From positions 1 through 64,000 of the forward strand of contig JACRJZ010000138.1 in the NCBI GenBank assembly GCA_016219875.1: DNA of 64,000 nt, given 5' to 3'. This DNA is from Verrucomicrobiota bacterium. GTDB taxonomy: Bacteria > Verrucomicrobiota > Verrucomicrobiia > Limisphaerales > JACRJZ01. The number at the start of each line of letters is the position of its first letter. The stretch's first letter is position 1. This document shows positions 51,001 through 57,752 of the stretch, piece by piece. A program made the position numbers and the translations under genes. The notes below the pieces were generated by a model. It made no database searches and had not been told where the DNA came from. It saw nothing but the letters and a program-made list of their open reading frames with translations.

Positions 51001-51911
51001 AGCGGCTGGCCGGCTTCATCGAGGAACGTGCCGTCCGTCCAGGGAACCGGCGTGAAGGCGCCGTGGCCGTCGTTGCGGAGGAAGAGGTCCGGCTCGCCGT
51101 TCTCCTCGTGCGTCATCGTTCCGCCTCGTTCGCCAAGCCTGAACTTGAAGTTGAACCGGTTCGTCAAGTCCGGCTCCGTCAGCGGGCGGCCGTTGATCGT
51201 CATGACCGTGGGTTTGCCGTTGACGAACCCGAACGAGAACTTCGTGTTCGGCTGGTCGCGGATGGTGACCGTGCGGTAGTTGCCGATGTAAAGGTCCAGC
51301 GCGCCGTCACCGTCGAAATCCGCCAGCGCCAGCGAACTGCCGCCGCGCCGCGCGTTCAGGCCGGGGTTCTTGGCCGACTCGGTAAAGCGGGCCTTGCCGT
51401 CGTTGAATAAAATGTGCGTGCCGCCGCCAATGCTGTTGACGACGAGGTCGAGGTCGCCATCGCCATCCAGGTCCGCGAGCACGACTCCGGTGGCGTCAAG
51501 ATTGGGGCAGGCCACGCCGGCCTTCTCCGTGATGTCCTCGAACTTCCAGTCGCCCAGGTTGCGGAAGAGCTTGTTCGGGCCGTCCAAGCCGGCGAAGCAG
51601 AGGTCCACCAAGTCGTCGCCGTCCACGTCGCCCGCGGCGACGCCGGAGCCGTTAAGGTAAATCTGATTGGTGAGGTGGCGGTCTTCGGCCAGGAAGTTGG
51701 TGAAGAGGACGCCCGTGCTGTCAGGCGGCAGTAGCGTGAAGCCAGGCTTGCCGCTTGGGGGAAGCCGCACGGGGGCGCTGCGGACACCCGAAGATTCCTG
51801 CGCCCATTGCAGCTCAGCGGCCCACAGCGGAACGCAAAGAAGGAAGAACACGAACGCTCCAGAAAGCCCAAGCCGCAGTCGGCCGGGGGGGCTTCTTGAT
51901 CCTCTCTCCAC
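48078..51911 (-). CDS. CRTAC1-family protein: FG-GAP/VCBS propeller with ASPIC/UnbV domain, copy B
   Basis: A 1277-residue paralogue of the next gene, with the same order: signal peptide (LGLSGAFVFFLLCVPLWAAE), first propeller (DVDGDDLVDLCFAG, DLDGDGDLDLVVN, DFDGDGALDLYIGN), ASPIC-like middle (IEVTWRSGAKSVVSNAQPNR), second propeller (DIDGDGQLDLFIGG, DLDGDGHEDAFLSQ) and C-terminal LQVRWPGGRTTTSELPAG. The role is presumably the same as that of copy A. The start is uncertain: a GTG at 51911 gives a normal signal sequence, while the frame continues upstream through palindromic repeat DNA that encodes text without similarity. No ATG lies near the signal peptide. Confidence 0.83.
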   Translation of the reverse strand: MERGSRSPPGRLRLGLSGAFVFFLLCVPLWAAELQWAQESSGVRSAPVRLPPSGKPGFTLLPPDSTGVLFTNFLAEDRHLTNQIYLNGSGVAAGDVDGDDLVDLCFAGLDGPNKLFRNLGDWKFEDITEKAGVACPNLDATGVVLADLDGDGDLDLVVNSIGGGTHILFNDGKARFTESAKNPGLNARRGGSSLALADFDGDGALDLYIGNYRTVTIRDQPNTKFSFGFVNGKPTVMTINGRPLTEPDLTNRFNFKFRLGERGGTMTHEENGEPDLFLRNDGHGAFTPVPWTDGTFLDEAGQPLTEAPLDWTLSVMFRDLNGDGLPDLYTCSDFRSPDRIWLNDGRGHFRALPALALRHTTLSSMGIDVADLNRDGHDDIFVYDMLSRDHRLRFMQRIDIRPEPLPIGVIDNRPQYSRNMLFLARGDGTYAELAYLAGLEATDWAWTPLFLDVDLDGYEDLLVANGFERDNMNMDSLGRLEAAKAERKLEPLEALRLRKMFPRLDTPNQAYRNLGNLRFAEVGQEWNFAQRGVSQGMIAADLDNDGDLDVVVNNLNGAAFVLRNEAVAPRVAARLRGKAPNTHGIGAKIKVLGGPVPQSQEIMVGGRYQSSDAPMRAFAVEVQGSRSKVQSPPNAGLVIEVTWRSGAKSVVSNAQPNRIYEIDEAAAVTASNLKSEISNLKFFQDVSALLNHTHTEEPFDDFDRQPLLPHKLSQLGPGVSWFDLDGDGWDDLVIAGGKGGQLAAYRNDAKGGFTRLEGEPFAQPVYRDQTTVLGWRKPDGKVTLLAGSANYEDGQAEGSVVRFYDLDRKLVEDLLPGSPSSTGPLAMVDIDGDGQLDLFIGGRAMPGRYAEPASSLVFRGQGGSFVPDEANTKRFAASGLVSSAVFSDLDSDGDPDLVLACEWGLLKIFRNDRGSFTPWDWGLAWSTDSASLNSQPSTLSQLTGWWNGVAASDFDGDGRLDLIASNWGRNTKYEHWRAQLLRLYFGDLDANGTIDVVEAYFSDAMKKVVPSQQFHIVGAAMPIIREKLGTWQAYANASVEEIYGEALKQAGELRAVCLESTVFLNRGDKFEVRELPLEAQFAPAFAVCVGDLDGDGHEDAFLSQNFFAVHIDTSRHDAGRGLWLRGNGRGGFAPVPEQESGVLVYGEQRGAALCDFDADGRVDLAVTQNATQTKLFKNVGAKPGLRVRLLGPAGNPHGIGAVLRLDDGADKFGPARELHAGAGYWSQDSVVPVLSAPFTPKQLQVRWPGGRTTTSELPAGAREITVDPSGAVKERAR
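49095..49122. repeat. In-frame heptamer array 1 of CRTAC1 copy B
   Basis: GAGAGTT, GAGGGTT, GAGAGTT and GAGAGAG in tandem, translated as SLNSQPSTLSQL. Its homologous site in copy A carries a different unit. Confidence 0.8.
49867..49900. repeat. In-frame heptamer array 2 of CRTAC1 copy B
   Basis: Units of the GATTTCA/GATTGGA class, translated as SNLKSEISNLKFF. It aligns with 45924-45958. Confidence 0.82.
50024..50051. repeat. In-frame heptamer array 3 of CRTAC1 copy B
   Basis: GAACTTT, GGACCTT, GAACCTT and GAACTTC, translated as EVQGSRSKVQSP. It aligns with 46074-46108. Confidence 0.82.
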
Positions 51912-52243
51912 GAGGTCGGACGCCGTGGGTCGTAGCGCCGGTTTCCGAACCGGCTCTCTCTCTGATTTCCCAATCGGCGGGGCGTGCGTTTGGTTGCGGC
52001 CCGCGAGTTTGGAAACTCGCGAAACGGCGCAGCGCGGCCCAGCCACAACCCAAGTAGCGCAGGCTTTCCAGCCTGCCGTATCGCCGACTTTCCAGTCGGC
52101 GAGGCCGGCGAAGTTCCAAGACGCCTTAAGAAGGTCCAAGGCCGGTTTCATTCGAGCGCGTTGCCGGTTGGAAAACCGGCGATACGGCAGGTTGAAAACC
52201 TGCGCTACACAGCCGCCGTCCACCGCCTGTTGGAGCGTGCTCA
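51912..52243. other. Repeat-rich gap between CRTAC1 copy B and the MurQ fusion
   Basis: The 332 bases hold a large inverted pair of REP-like elements and no supported gene. The open minus-strand frame across it translates palindromic DNA (CVAQVFNLPYRRFSN and similar) and is not taken as part of the CRTAC1 protein. Confidence 0.6.
52054..52208. repeat. Inverted pair of GTAGCGCAGG-type REP elements
   Basis: The left element (52054-52102) has two hairpins in series, GCAGGCTTTCCAGCCTGC and GCCGACTTTCCAGTCGGC. The right element (52162-52208) is the same design in reverse complement. Related elements lie at 54942-54989 and 55044-55092. This two-hairpin family is widespread in Verrucomicrobiota and some other phyla as I recall it. 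Confidence 0.85.
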
Positions 52244-54259
52244 TCAGGCCTTCTCTGGGAATCGTCTCCTCGTGCCGACCGATCTGCGCAGCCCCCGCAG
52301 CGCTTCCTTCATCACCCAACGGCTCCGCTCCAGCGCAGCGCGGGCGCAGGCATCGTCAGCGCCCGTCAATTCGCGCACGATGCGGATGGCGCGGTCGCGC
52401 AGTTTGGCGTTGGAAGGATTCATGTCCACCATAAGGTTCTGGTCCACCTTTCCGAGTTGGACCATCGCGAGCGTGGTCAAGATGTTCAGGACCAGCTTGG
52501 TGGCGGTGCCGGCCTTGAGCCGCGACGAGCCGGTCAGCACTTCCGGGCCAACGTCCGGCGCAATGACCACGCTGGGCCGCTGTCGCGGCGGGATGCTCAG
52601 GAAGGGATTGAAGCACAGCAGCACCGTGCCCGCGCCCCGGCGCTTGGCCTCGCCCAACGCGCCCCACACGAATGGCGTCCGTCCGCTGGCCGCAATGCCG
52701 ACGACCGTGTCGCGGGCGGTGACATTGCGCGAGGAGATGGCTCCCGCTCCGGCTTGAGCATCGTCCTCGGCACCTTCGAGCGAGCGCCACAACGCCGTTT
52801 GCCCGCCGGCCATGATGCCTTGCACTTGGTCCGGCGAAGTGCGGAACGTGGGCGGGCACTCGCTGGCATCGAGGACTCCGAGCCGCCCGCTGGTGCCCGC
52901 GCCCACATAGAGCAGCCGCCCGCCCTGCCGGAGCGAGCGCACAATGTGCCGCAACGCGCGCTCGATGGAGTCGATCTCAGCCAGCAACCCCGCCGGCAGC
53001 TTCGCGTCTTCGGACAACATGAGCGCGATGGCCTCGCGCAGCGGGAGCTGGTCCAGATTCATGGAGCGAGGATTGCGCTGCTCGGTCGGCGATTGCGCCA
53101 GCGACTCCAGTCCGCTGGGCGCGTCGTCGCTGCGTGCCGAAGAACTCTGAACTTTGAACCTTGAACTTTGAACTTCCCCGCCCAGCGCCAGTTCGCGAGC
53201 AAGTTCAATCGCGCCCCAAGCACCCTCGCGTTTCAGCGGAACGACGACCGCGCTGGGCCAGCGTTGCTGAATCTGGCGGGCGACTTGTTGCGCGAAGCGC
53301 GGCTGCTTGAGCAAGACGCTGCCAGCGAGAACGAACTGGACCGGCACGCCGCGTTTCGCGAGCCGGGCCGCGCAATCGGCGGCGCACGAGGCCAGACTGT
53401 CGGCGGCCTTCTGCAAAACGCCCCTGGCCACCGCGTCGCGCTGACCGGCCGCGCCAAAGACCTCGACCGCGAGCGCGGCGATTTCGTTTTTCCCAGCCGT
53501 CAGCGTCCAGCCGATCAACTCCTCGGGCGAATTGAAGAGGAGGCTGCGGAGTATCATCTCGCCGAGCAGCGGGAGACGGCCATGCCGGTCGAAGTGGTGA
53601 ACGGTTTCCTGCAGCGCGCGAAGGCCGATGTCGTAGCCGCTGCCGCGGTCGCCCAGCAAATGTCCCCAGCCGCCCACGCGGGCAGTCGTGCCATCGGCTC
53701 GGCGACCGAAGCAGCACGAGCCGGTGCCGCTGAGGACGAGGACTTGGGGGATTGCAGATTGCAGATTGCAGATTGCAGATTGGCTGGAGCGCCGCGGCCG
53801 TGAGCCGCGACTCGCCAAACGTACGTGCTCCGTGGCCGCCGCCAGCGCGGTTTCCAGATCGTTCGTGGCGCGGCACGGGACGCCGGGCCAGAGCTTCGCC
53901 GCCGCGCGCGTGATCCGCGCCCGATCTTCCGCGGTGCGCGCTCCGGCCATGCCGATGGCCACCGCCGCGGGCGCGGCCAGGCCGGCGTGGACTTCCCGCA
54001 ACGTCCGCAGGCGGCGCAGGAGTTCGGAGTCGGAGAGCAGGCGGAGGTTCGCCGGGCCACCCTCGGCGCGGCGGACAAGGCCGCCGTGGACGAAGAGCGC
54101 GACGCTGCGGGTGGCGCCGCATTCGATCCCAAGCCAGGCCGGTGGGATGGGTGTTGGACCGGAGCTTTGTGTCACGGCGGAGACGATTTCGTTTTGCCGC
54201 CTCTTCGTCGAGTTGGAAATTGCGCCGGTCGGCGCGCGCGAGCGCAAGGCTGAGGCCAT
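52244..54259 (-). CDS. murQ: Fusion of BadF-type sugar kinase and MurNAc-6-phosphate etherase (MurQ)
   Basis: A 671-residue fusion for amino-sugar recycling. Residues about 41-360 are a BadF/BadG-type GlcNAc/MurNAc kinase (WLGIECGATRS, LVLSGTGSCCFGRRADG, GGWGHLLGDRGSGYDIG, FVLAGSVLLKQP). Residues about 400-671 are MurQ, an SIS-fold etherase that splits MurNAc-6-P into GlcNAc-6-P and lactate: LLYVGAGTSGRLGVLDASEC with catalytic Glu467, and RSLEGAEDDAQAG with the second Glu. The kinase could make the etherase substrate, as MurK does for MurQ in Clostridium. Two heptamer arrays are translated: SQSAICNLQSAI inside the kinase (about 159-170) and VQSSRFKVQSSS in the linker (about 363-374). The start is the ATG at 54259. 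Confidence 0.88.
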   Translation of the reverse strand: MASALRSRAPTGAISNSTKRRQNEIVSAVTQSSGPTPIPPAWLGIECGATRSVALFVHGGLVRRAEGGPANLRLLSDSELLRRLRTLREVHAGLAAPAAVAIGMAGARTAEDRARITRAAAKLWPGVPCRATNDLETALAAATEHVRLASRGSRPRRSSQSAICNLQSAIPQVLVLSGTGSCCFGRRADGTTARVGGWGHLLGDRGSGYDIGLRALQETVHHFDRHGRLPLLGEMILRSLLFNSPEELIGWTLTAGKNEIAALAVEVFGAAGQRDAVARGVLQKAADSLASCAADCAARLAKRGVPVQFVLAGSVLLKQPRFAQQVARQIQQRWPSAVVVPLKREGAWGAIELARELALGGEVQSSRFKVQSSSARSDDAPSGLESLAQSPTEQRNPRSMNLDQLPLREAIALMLSEDAKLPAGLLAEIDSIERALRHIVRSLRQGGRLLYVGAGTSGRLGVLDASECPPTFRTSPDQVQGIMAGGQTALWRSLEGAEDDAQAGAGAISSRNVTARDTVVGIAASGRTPFVWGALGEAKRRGAGTVLLCFNPFLSIPPRQRPSVVIAPDVGPEVLTGSSRLKAGTATKLVLNILTTLAMVQLGKVDQNLMVDMNPSNAKLRDRAIRIVRELTGADDACARAALERSRWVMKEALRGLRRSVGTRRRFPEKA
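53142..53177. repeat. In-frame heptamer array in the kinase-MurQ linker
   Basis: GAACTCT, GAACTTT, GAACCTT, GAACTTT and GAACTTC run in tandem and encode EVQSSRFKVQSS at the junction of the two enzyme domains. Confidence 0.85.
53750..53783. repeat. In-frame heptamer array in the sugar-kinase domain
   Basis: Four exact GATTGCA units and a GATTGGC end unit encode QSAICNLQSAI just before the LVLSGTGS motif. The perfect copies suggest a recent insertion or expansion; length changes not divisible by three units would shift the frame. Confidence 0.85.
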
Positions 54260-54343
54260 CGGAAGTGTCGGTAAAATGTAATAATTGTTACAGAATACGA
54301 GAATGGGGTTGGCCAGCGGCGGCGTTATGGCAGACTCCGGCGC

Positions 54344-54709
54344 ATGGACATCAAGAACCTGAACGACGTGCCGGCGTTCATCACGAAGGACGGCTCCGAA
54401 ATCCGGGAGCTGCTGGCGTATCGCAACTCGGCGATCCGCCATCAGAGCCTGGCGGAAGCGCGCGTGCCGGTGGGCGGGAGCACGCAAGAGCACTTTCACG
54501 CCAAGACGGAAGAGATTTACTTCATCACTCACGGTGCGGGCCGGATGCGGATCGAGGGCGAAGTGCGCGAAGTGCGCGCGGGAGACGCCATAGCGATCCT
54601 GCCGGGACAGAAACACAAGCTGTGGAACACCGGCTCGGAGCCGCTTCGGCTGTTGTGCTGCTGCGCGCCGTGCTACGAGCACGAGGACACGATTTTGACG
54701 GAGGCGTGA
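54344..54709 (+). CDS. Small cupin-domain protein
   Basis: A 121-residue single-cupin protein. Cupin motif 1 has H50, H52 and E57 (STQEHFHAKTEEIYFITHG) and motif 2 has H91 (GDAIAILPGQKHKLWN), the full metal-binding set. Proteins of this size act as isomerases, dioxygenases or small-molecule binders; the substrate is not evident. It is transcribed away from the kinase-MurQ gene, with an 84-base AT-richer gap between the two starts that probably holds both promoters. A perfect 26-bp palindrome 65 bases after the stop may end its message. Confidence 0.87.
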   Translation: MDIKNLNDVPAFITKDGSEIRELLAYRNSAIRHQSLAEARVPVGGSTQEHFHAKTEEIYFITHGAGRMRIEGEVREVRAGDAIAILPGQKHKLWNTGSEPLRLLCCCAPCYEHEDTILTEA

Positions 54710-54774
54710 AGGGGGTGGCCGAGCTTGATGCAACTCTGATGGCGAGCGGCGTCGCAGGAGGCGATTTCAAAACC

Positions 54775-54843
54775 CCGTAGCAGCCGACGTGAGGAGGCTC
54801 AAACTCCAATGGAAACAGAGCCTCCTCACGTCGGCTGCTACGG
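54775..54843. repeat. Perfect 26-bp palindrome (GTAGCAGCCGACGTGAGGAG family)
   Basis: CCGTAGCAGCCGACGTGAGG followed by AGGCTC at 54775-54800 is the exact reverse complement of 54818-54843, with a 17-base loop. A second member sits in the frame of the heparinase-like gene at 60414-60483. The right arm would translate to EPPHVGCY, the same peptide seen in that protein. Confidence 0.92.
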
Positions 54844-54941
54844 TTCTGAAAGAAGCTCCCAGGATTTCCATTTGAACCGCCCGCCTGCTTGGAGAATATT
54901 CGCGGCCCGCGGCGGCGGTATCGGTATGGGGCGAGCGCCGG

Positions 54942-55092
54942 AGCGCAGGCTTTTCAGCCTGCCGTTTCGCAGGTTTTCCACCTGCGGGACGTTGAGAGGC
55001 GACGGCGTGTGAGAACGCAGGTCGTTTCTAAACTTGGCCCTCCCTGCCGACTGAAAGTCGGCGCTACAGCAGGCTGGAAAGCCTGCGCTACG
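54942..55092. repeat. Inverted pair of GTAGCGCAGG-type REP elements
   Basis: The left element has GCAGGCTTTTCAGCCTGC and GCAGGTTTTCCACCTGC hairpins; the right one (55044-55092) has GCCGACTGAAAGTCGGC and GCAGGCTGGAAAGCCTGC. The second ends in GCGCTACGCG, matching the GTAGCGC start of the first in reverse. It is the same family as 52054-52208. Confidence 0.85.
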
Positions 55093-55133
55093 CGAGCAGA
55101 GGCCGGCGCCGCGCGGAAGCAGACACGACAGCC

Positions 55134-55379
55134 ATGAAGATTCGATTGTTCATCAAGCCGTATTGTCCGTGGTGCGTCCAAGCCGTCGAATGGCTGGAGG
55201 CGCGCCGGCTCCCGTACGAGCGGCTCGACGTGACCACCAGCGCCACGGCGTATCACGAGATGATCGCGCTGTCGCACCAGACCCTCGCGCCCGTTATCGA
55301 GGTGGACGGCCAGGTGCTGGCGGATTTCGACACGGGGCAGTTGGAGACGTTTTGGAAACAGCATGGCTTGGCCTCATGA
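55134..55379 (+). CDS. Glutaredoxin-family protein
   Basis: An 81-residue dithiol glutaredoxin. The active site is CPWC (C11, C14) in KPYCPWCVQAVEWL, and the glutathione-binding TLAPVIEVDGQVLADFDTGQ segment (cis-Pro and the GxxLxDFDT end) is complete. It reduces disulfides or mixed glutathione disulfides in the cytoplasm. Its stop overlaps the lipA start as ATGA, so the two are translated together; supply of reducing power to a thiol- or cluster-dependent enzyme is a reasonable inference. Confidence 0.88.
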   Translation: MKIRLFIKPYCPWCVQAVEWLEARRLPYERLDVTTSATAYHEMIALSHQTLAPVIEVDGQVLADFDTGQLETFWKQHGLAS

Positions 55380-56281
55380 GTGTCTTTCTTGAAGCTCCGC
55401 TCGTTTCCCGCCCGCGCCTGCCCGAATGGCTGCGCTTGCGGCTACCGACGACGGACACGTTTGCCCGGACCAAGAACCTGCTCGACGGCTTGCGGCTGCA
55501 CACGGTCTGCGAGAGCGCGCAGTGTCCGAACCACTGGGAATGCTGGAGCAAAGGCACCGCCACGTTCATGATCGGCGGCGACCGCTGCACCCGCGCGTGC
55601 GGCTTCTGCGCTGTGGCCACGGCCAAACCGCTGCCGCTCGACCCGGAGGAGCCGGCCCGCGTGGCGGAAGCGGCGCGTCGCATGAACCTCCGGCACGTCG
55701 TCATCACCGGCGTGGCCCGGGACGATTTGAAAGACGGCGGCGCGGACCACTTCCGCCGAACGGTGGAAGCGGTGCGGGCGGCGGCGGCCGGGATCGTCAT
55801 CGAAATCCTCGTTCCTGATTTCAACGACCGCGACGAGGCCATCGAAACCGCGCTGGCCTCCAACCCGGACATCTTCAATCACAACCTCGAAACCGTGCGC
55901 CGGCTGACGCCGGAGGTGCGGTCGCGGGCCACCTACGACCGCTCGCTCAGCGTGCTGCGCAAGGTGAAGGCGAAGCGCGGCAACGCGATCTTCACGAAGT
56001 CCGGCTTGATGCTGGGGCTGGGCGAGACGGAGGAGGAAGTGCGGACGGCGATGGCGGACCTGCGCAGCGTGGGCTGCGACATTCTCACGCTAGGGCAATA
56101 CCTCCAGCCATCGACGCGGCACTTGCCGGTGAGAGAGTTCGTCACGCCTGAACAGTTCGCGGCTTACGGCGCGGCAGCACGGCGGGCGGGTTTTCTGCAC
56201 GTGGCCAGCGGGCCGATGGTGCGGAGTTCGTATCATGCGGAGGAGTTTGATCTGCAGCGGGGGGATTTGTCGAAACGTTAA
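55376..56281 (+). CDS. lipA: Lipoyl synthase
   Basis: A 301-residue radical-SAM enzyme that inserts two sulfurs into protein-bound octanoyl chains to make lipoyl cofactor. The auxiliary cluster Cys are C45, C50 and C56 (CESAQCPNHWECW), and the radical-SAM triad is C71, C75 and C78 (CTRACGFC). Further family strings are VVITGVARDDLKDGGADHFR, ILVPDF, FNHNLETVRRL, KSGLMLGLGE and the C-terminal RSSYHAEEF with the conserved Ser that holds the auxiliary cluster. The ATG at 55376 fixes the start. No lipB is present in the window. Confidence 0.96.
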   Translation: MSVFLEAPLVSRPRLPEWLRLRLPTTDTFARTKNLLDGLRLHTVCESAQCPNHWECWSKGTATFMIGGDRCTRACGFCAVATAKPLPLDPEEPARVAEAARRMNLRHVVITGVARDDLKDGGADHFRRTVEAVRAAAAGIVIEILVPDFNDRDEAIETALASNPDIFNHNLETVRRLTPEVRSRATYDRSLSVLRKVKAKRGNAIFTKSGLMLGLGETEEEVRTAMADLRSVGCDILTLGQYLQPSTRHLPVREFVTPEQFAAYGAAARRAGFLHVASGPMVRSSYHAEEFDLQRGDLSKR

Positions 56282-56284
56282 ACC

Positions 56285-56460
56285 CAAACGGAGCAGTTGC
56301 CCTTAACGCAAAGGCGCAAAGCCGCAGAGGCGCAGAGGCTTTGAAAACCAGCAGGCTTCACCCAAAGGGTGACCGCTCCCCCTCCACCGAAAGTGTCATC
56401 ACCCTCTCCTTTGCGTCTCTGCATCTCTGGGCTTTTGCGTCAACTGCTCCGTTCAGGTTA
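56285..56460. repeat. Interrupted inverted repeat between convergent lipA and GT4 genes
   Basis: AAACGGAGCAGTTG near 56287 is matched in reverse by CAACTGCTCCGTT near 56443. Inside, GCAAAGGCGCAAAGCCGCAG-type text faces TCTCCTTTGCGTCTCTGCATC-type text, so the arms can form a long imperfect stem around 56340-56395. It lies exactly between two convergent genes and may serve as a two-way terminator. Confidence 0.65.
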
Positions 56461-56533
56461 AAAGGTGGAAGCGTTGAAGCGGGTCCGTGTTGTTCCGCTG
56501 CCTTGGACCAATGCCAGACGAAGCCGTCTCCCT

Positions 56534-57739
56534 TTACCGCAGCGCGGTTTCGTAAGCCTTGAGCAACTGCTCCACGCTCCGCTCCCAGTTCAACTGGGTG
56601 CGGATGCGTTCGGCGCCAAGGCGGCCCATGCGCTCGCGCGCCGCCGGGTCGTCCAGCACGCGGACCAGCGCCTCGGCGAGGCTGGCGGCCGAGTTCTCCG
56701 GCACATACACCGCGGCGTCGCCCGCAGAGGCGCGGCCCTCCTTCAGATCAAAGAGCAATTGGGGCTTCCCGAACGCCATGTACTCGAGGACCTTGTTCAT
56801 CGTGCAATGGTTGTTGTAGCCATTGATGGGGTCGCAGGAGACGCCCACGTCCATGGTGCGCAGGGCGGTGAAGAGAAACTCGTTCGAGCAGCGGCCCGGG
56901 AAGTCGATGAAGTCCCGCAGACCCAGCCGGTCGCGTTGGGCCAGGAGGCGCTCGTGTTCCGGGCCGGTGCCCATGAGCAGGAACTGCACGTCCTGGCGGC
57001 CCATTTGATGCACGAGGTGCGCCGCGGCGTCGATGAGCAAGTCCACGCCGTCGGTGTTGCCCATGACGCCCACGTAGCCGGCGAGAAAACGACGGCCCTT
57101 CTTCAGCGCCGGGTCTGGCTTGGCCTCGTGGACGGGCAGCGTGGGCGCCGTGCGAACGACGAACACCCGGTCGGCTGACTTGCGGCCACGGCGGATGGCA
57201 ACCTCGCGCACCGACTCGTTGGTGGCCAGCACCACGCGGGCGCAGGCGTGGGTCAAGCGTTCGGTCAGGCGCACGATCCAGTAGAGCAGCCCCCGCCGCC
57301 CAAACTTGGCTTCGAACATCTCCGGCCAGAGATCATGCACGTCGTAGATCACGCGCACGCCGAAGAAGAGCCGGTAGGGCAACGCGGTCAGGAAGAGGAG
57401 ATCGGGCGGGTTGCACACGTGAATGACTTTGAACTGGTGCCGCCGCCACGCGCGCCAGGCCAGGCGCATTTCGCCCCAGAGGGCGGAAGTGTATTCACGG
57501 AAGAACCCCCAAAACCCGCCCGCTTCCTCGCTGATCCAGTGGCGATAGATTTGGATGCCGTCGAGACATTCCTCCGGCTCGGTGTGCCCGCGCATCTGGG
57601 GGCAGATCACGACGACTTCGTAGCCCGCATCGCGCAACGCCCCCGCCTCTTGCCACACGCGCCGGTCCAGCGGCACGGGGAGGTTCTCCACGAGAATGAG
57701 GACGGCAGGCTTGGTCAACGATTTGGCTTCTTCACCCAT
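56534..57739 (-). CDS. Family 4 glycosyltransferase (GT-B fold)
   Basis: A 401-residue glycosyltransferase for cell-surface polysaccharide. The N-terminal domain has LVENLPVPLDRRVWQEAGAL, VVVICPQMRGH and DVHDLWPEMF; the C-terminal nucleotide-sugar domain has AGYVGVMGNTDGVDLLIDAA, FLLMGTGPEHERL, SCDPINGYNNHCTMNKVLEY and the conserved EYMAFGKP. There is no signal peptide, so it acts at the cytoplasmic face. It is the last gene of an operon with an AlgD-like dehydrogenase (14 bases upstream), suggesting a uronic-acid-containing polymer as product. Confidence 0.9.
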   Translation of the reverse strand: MGEEAKSLTKPAVLILVENLPVPLDRRVWQEAGALRDAGYEVVVICPQMRGHTEPEECLDGIQIYRHWISEEAGGFWGFFREYTSALWGEMRLAWRAWRRHQFKVIHVCNPPDLLFLTALPYRLFFGVRVIYDVHDLWPEMFEAKFGRRGLLYWIVRLTERLTHACARVVLATNESVREVAIRRGRKSADRVFVVRTAPTLPVHEAKPDPALKKGRRFLAGYVGVMGNTDGVDLLIDAAAHLVHQMGRQDVQFLLMGTGPEHERLLAQRDRLGLRDFIDFPGRCSNEFLFTALRTMDVGVSCDPINGYNNHCTMNKVLEYMAFGKPQLLFDLKEGRASAGDAAVYVPENSAASLAEALVRVLDDPAARERMGRLGAERIRTQLNWERSVEQLLKAYETALR

Positions 57740-57752
57740 TCTGCCTCAGTCC

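Larger units (their letters stand above)
54710..55133. other. Repeat-rich gap before the glutaredoxin gene
   Basis: The 424 bases hold a 26-bp perfect palindrome and a pair of GTAGCGCAGG-type elements (both listed). No gene is supported; the open frames here translate the palindromes. Confidence 0.6.

Noticed and set aside
51912..52319. N-terminal 136-codon extension of CRTAC1 copy B
   Set aside because: It translates REP palindromes (CVAQVFNLPYRRFSN and similar) upstream of a normal signal peptide, so it was left out of the gene.
54270..54300. A shared TGTTACAGA motif with 13138-13146 as a common operator
   Set aside because: Nine bases in two AT-rich promoter regions is too little to claim a regulatory site.
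54809..55012. 67-codon plus-strand frame METEPPHVGCYG...
   Set aside because: It is the translation of the palindrome and REP elements between the cupin and glutaredoxin genes.
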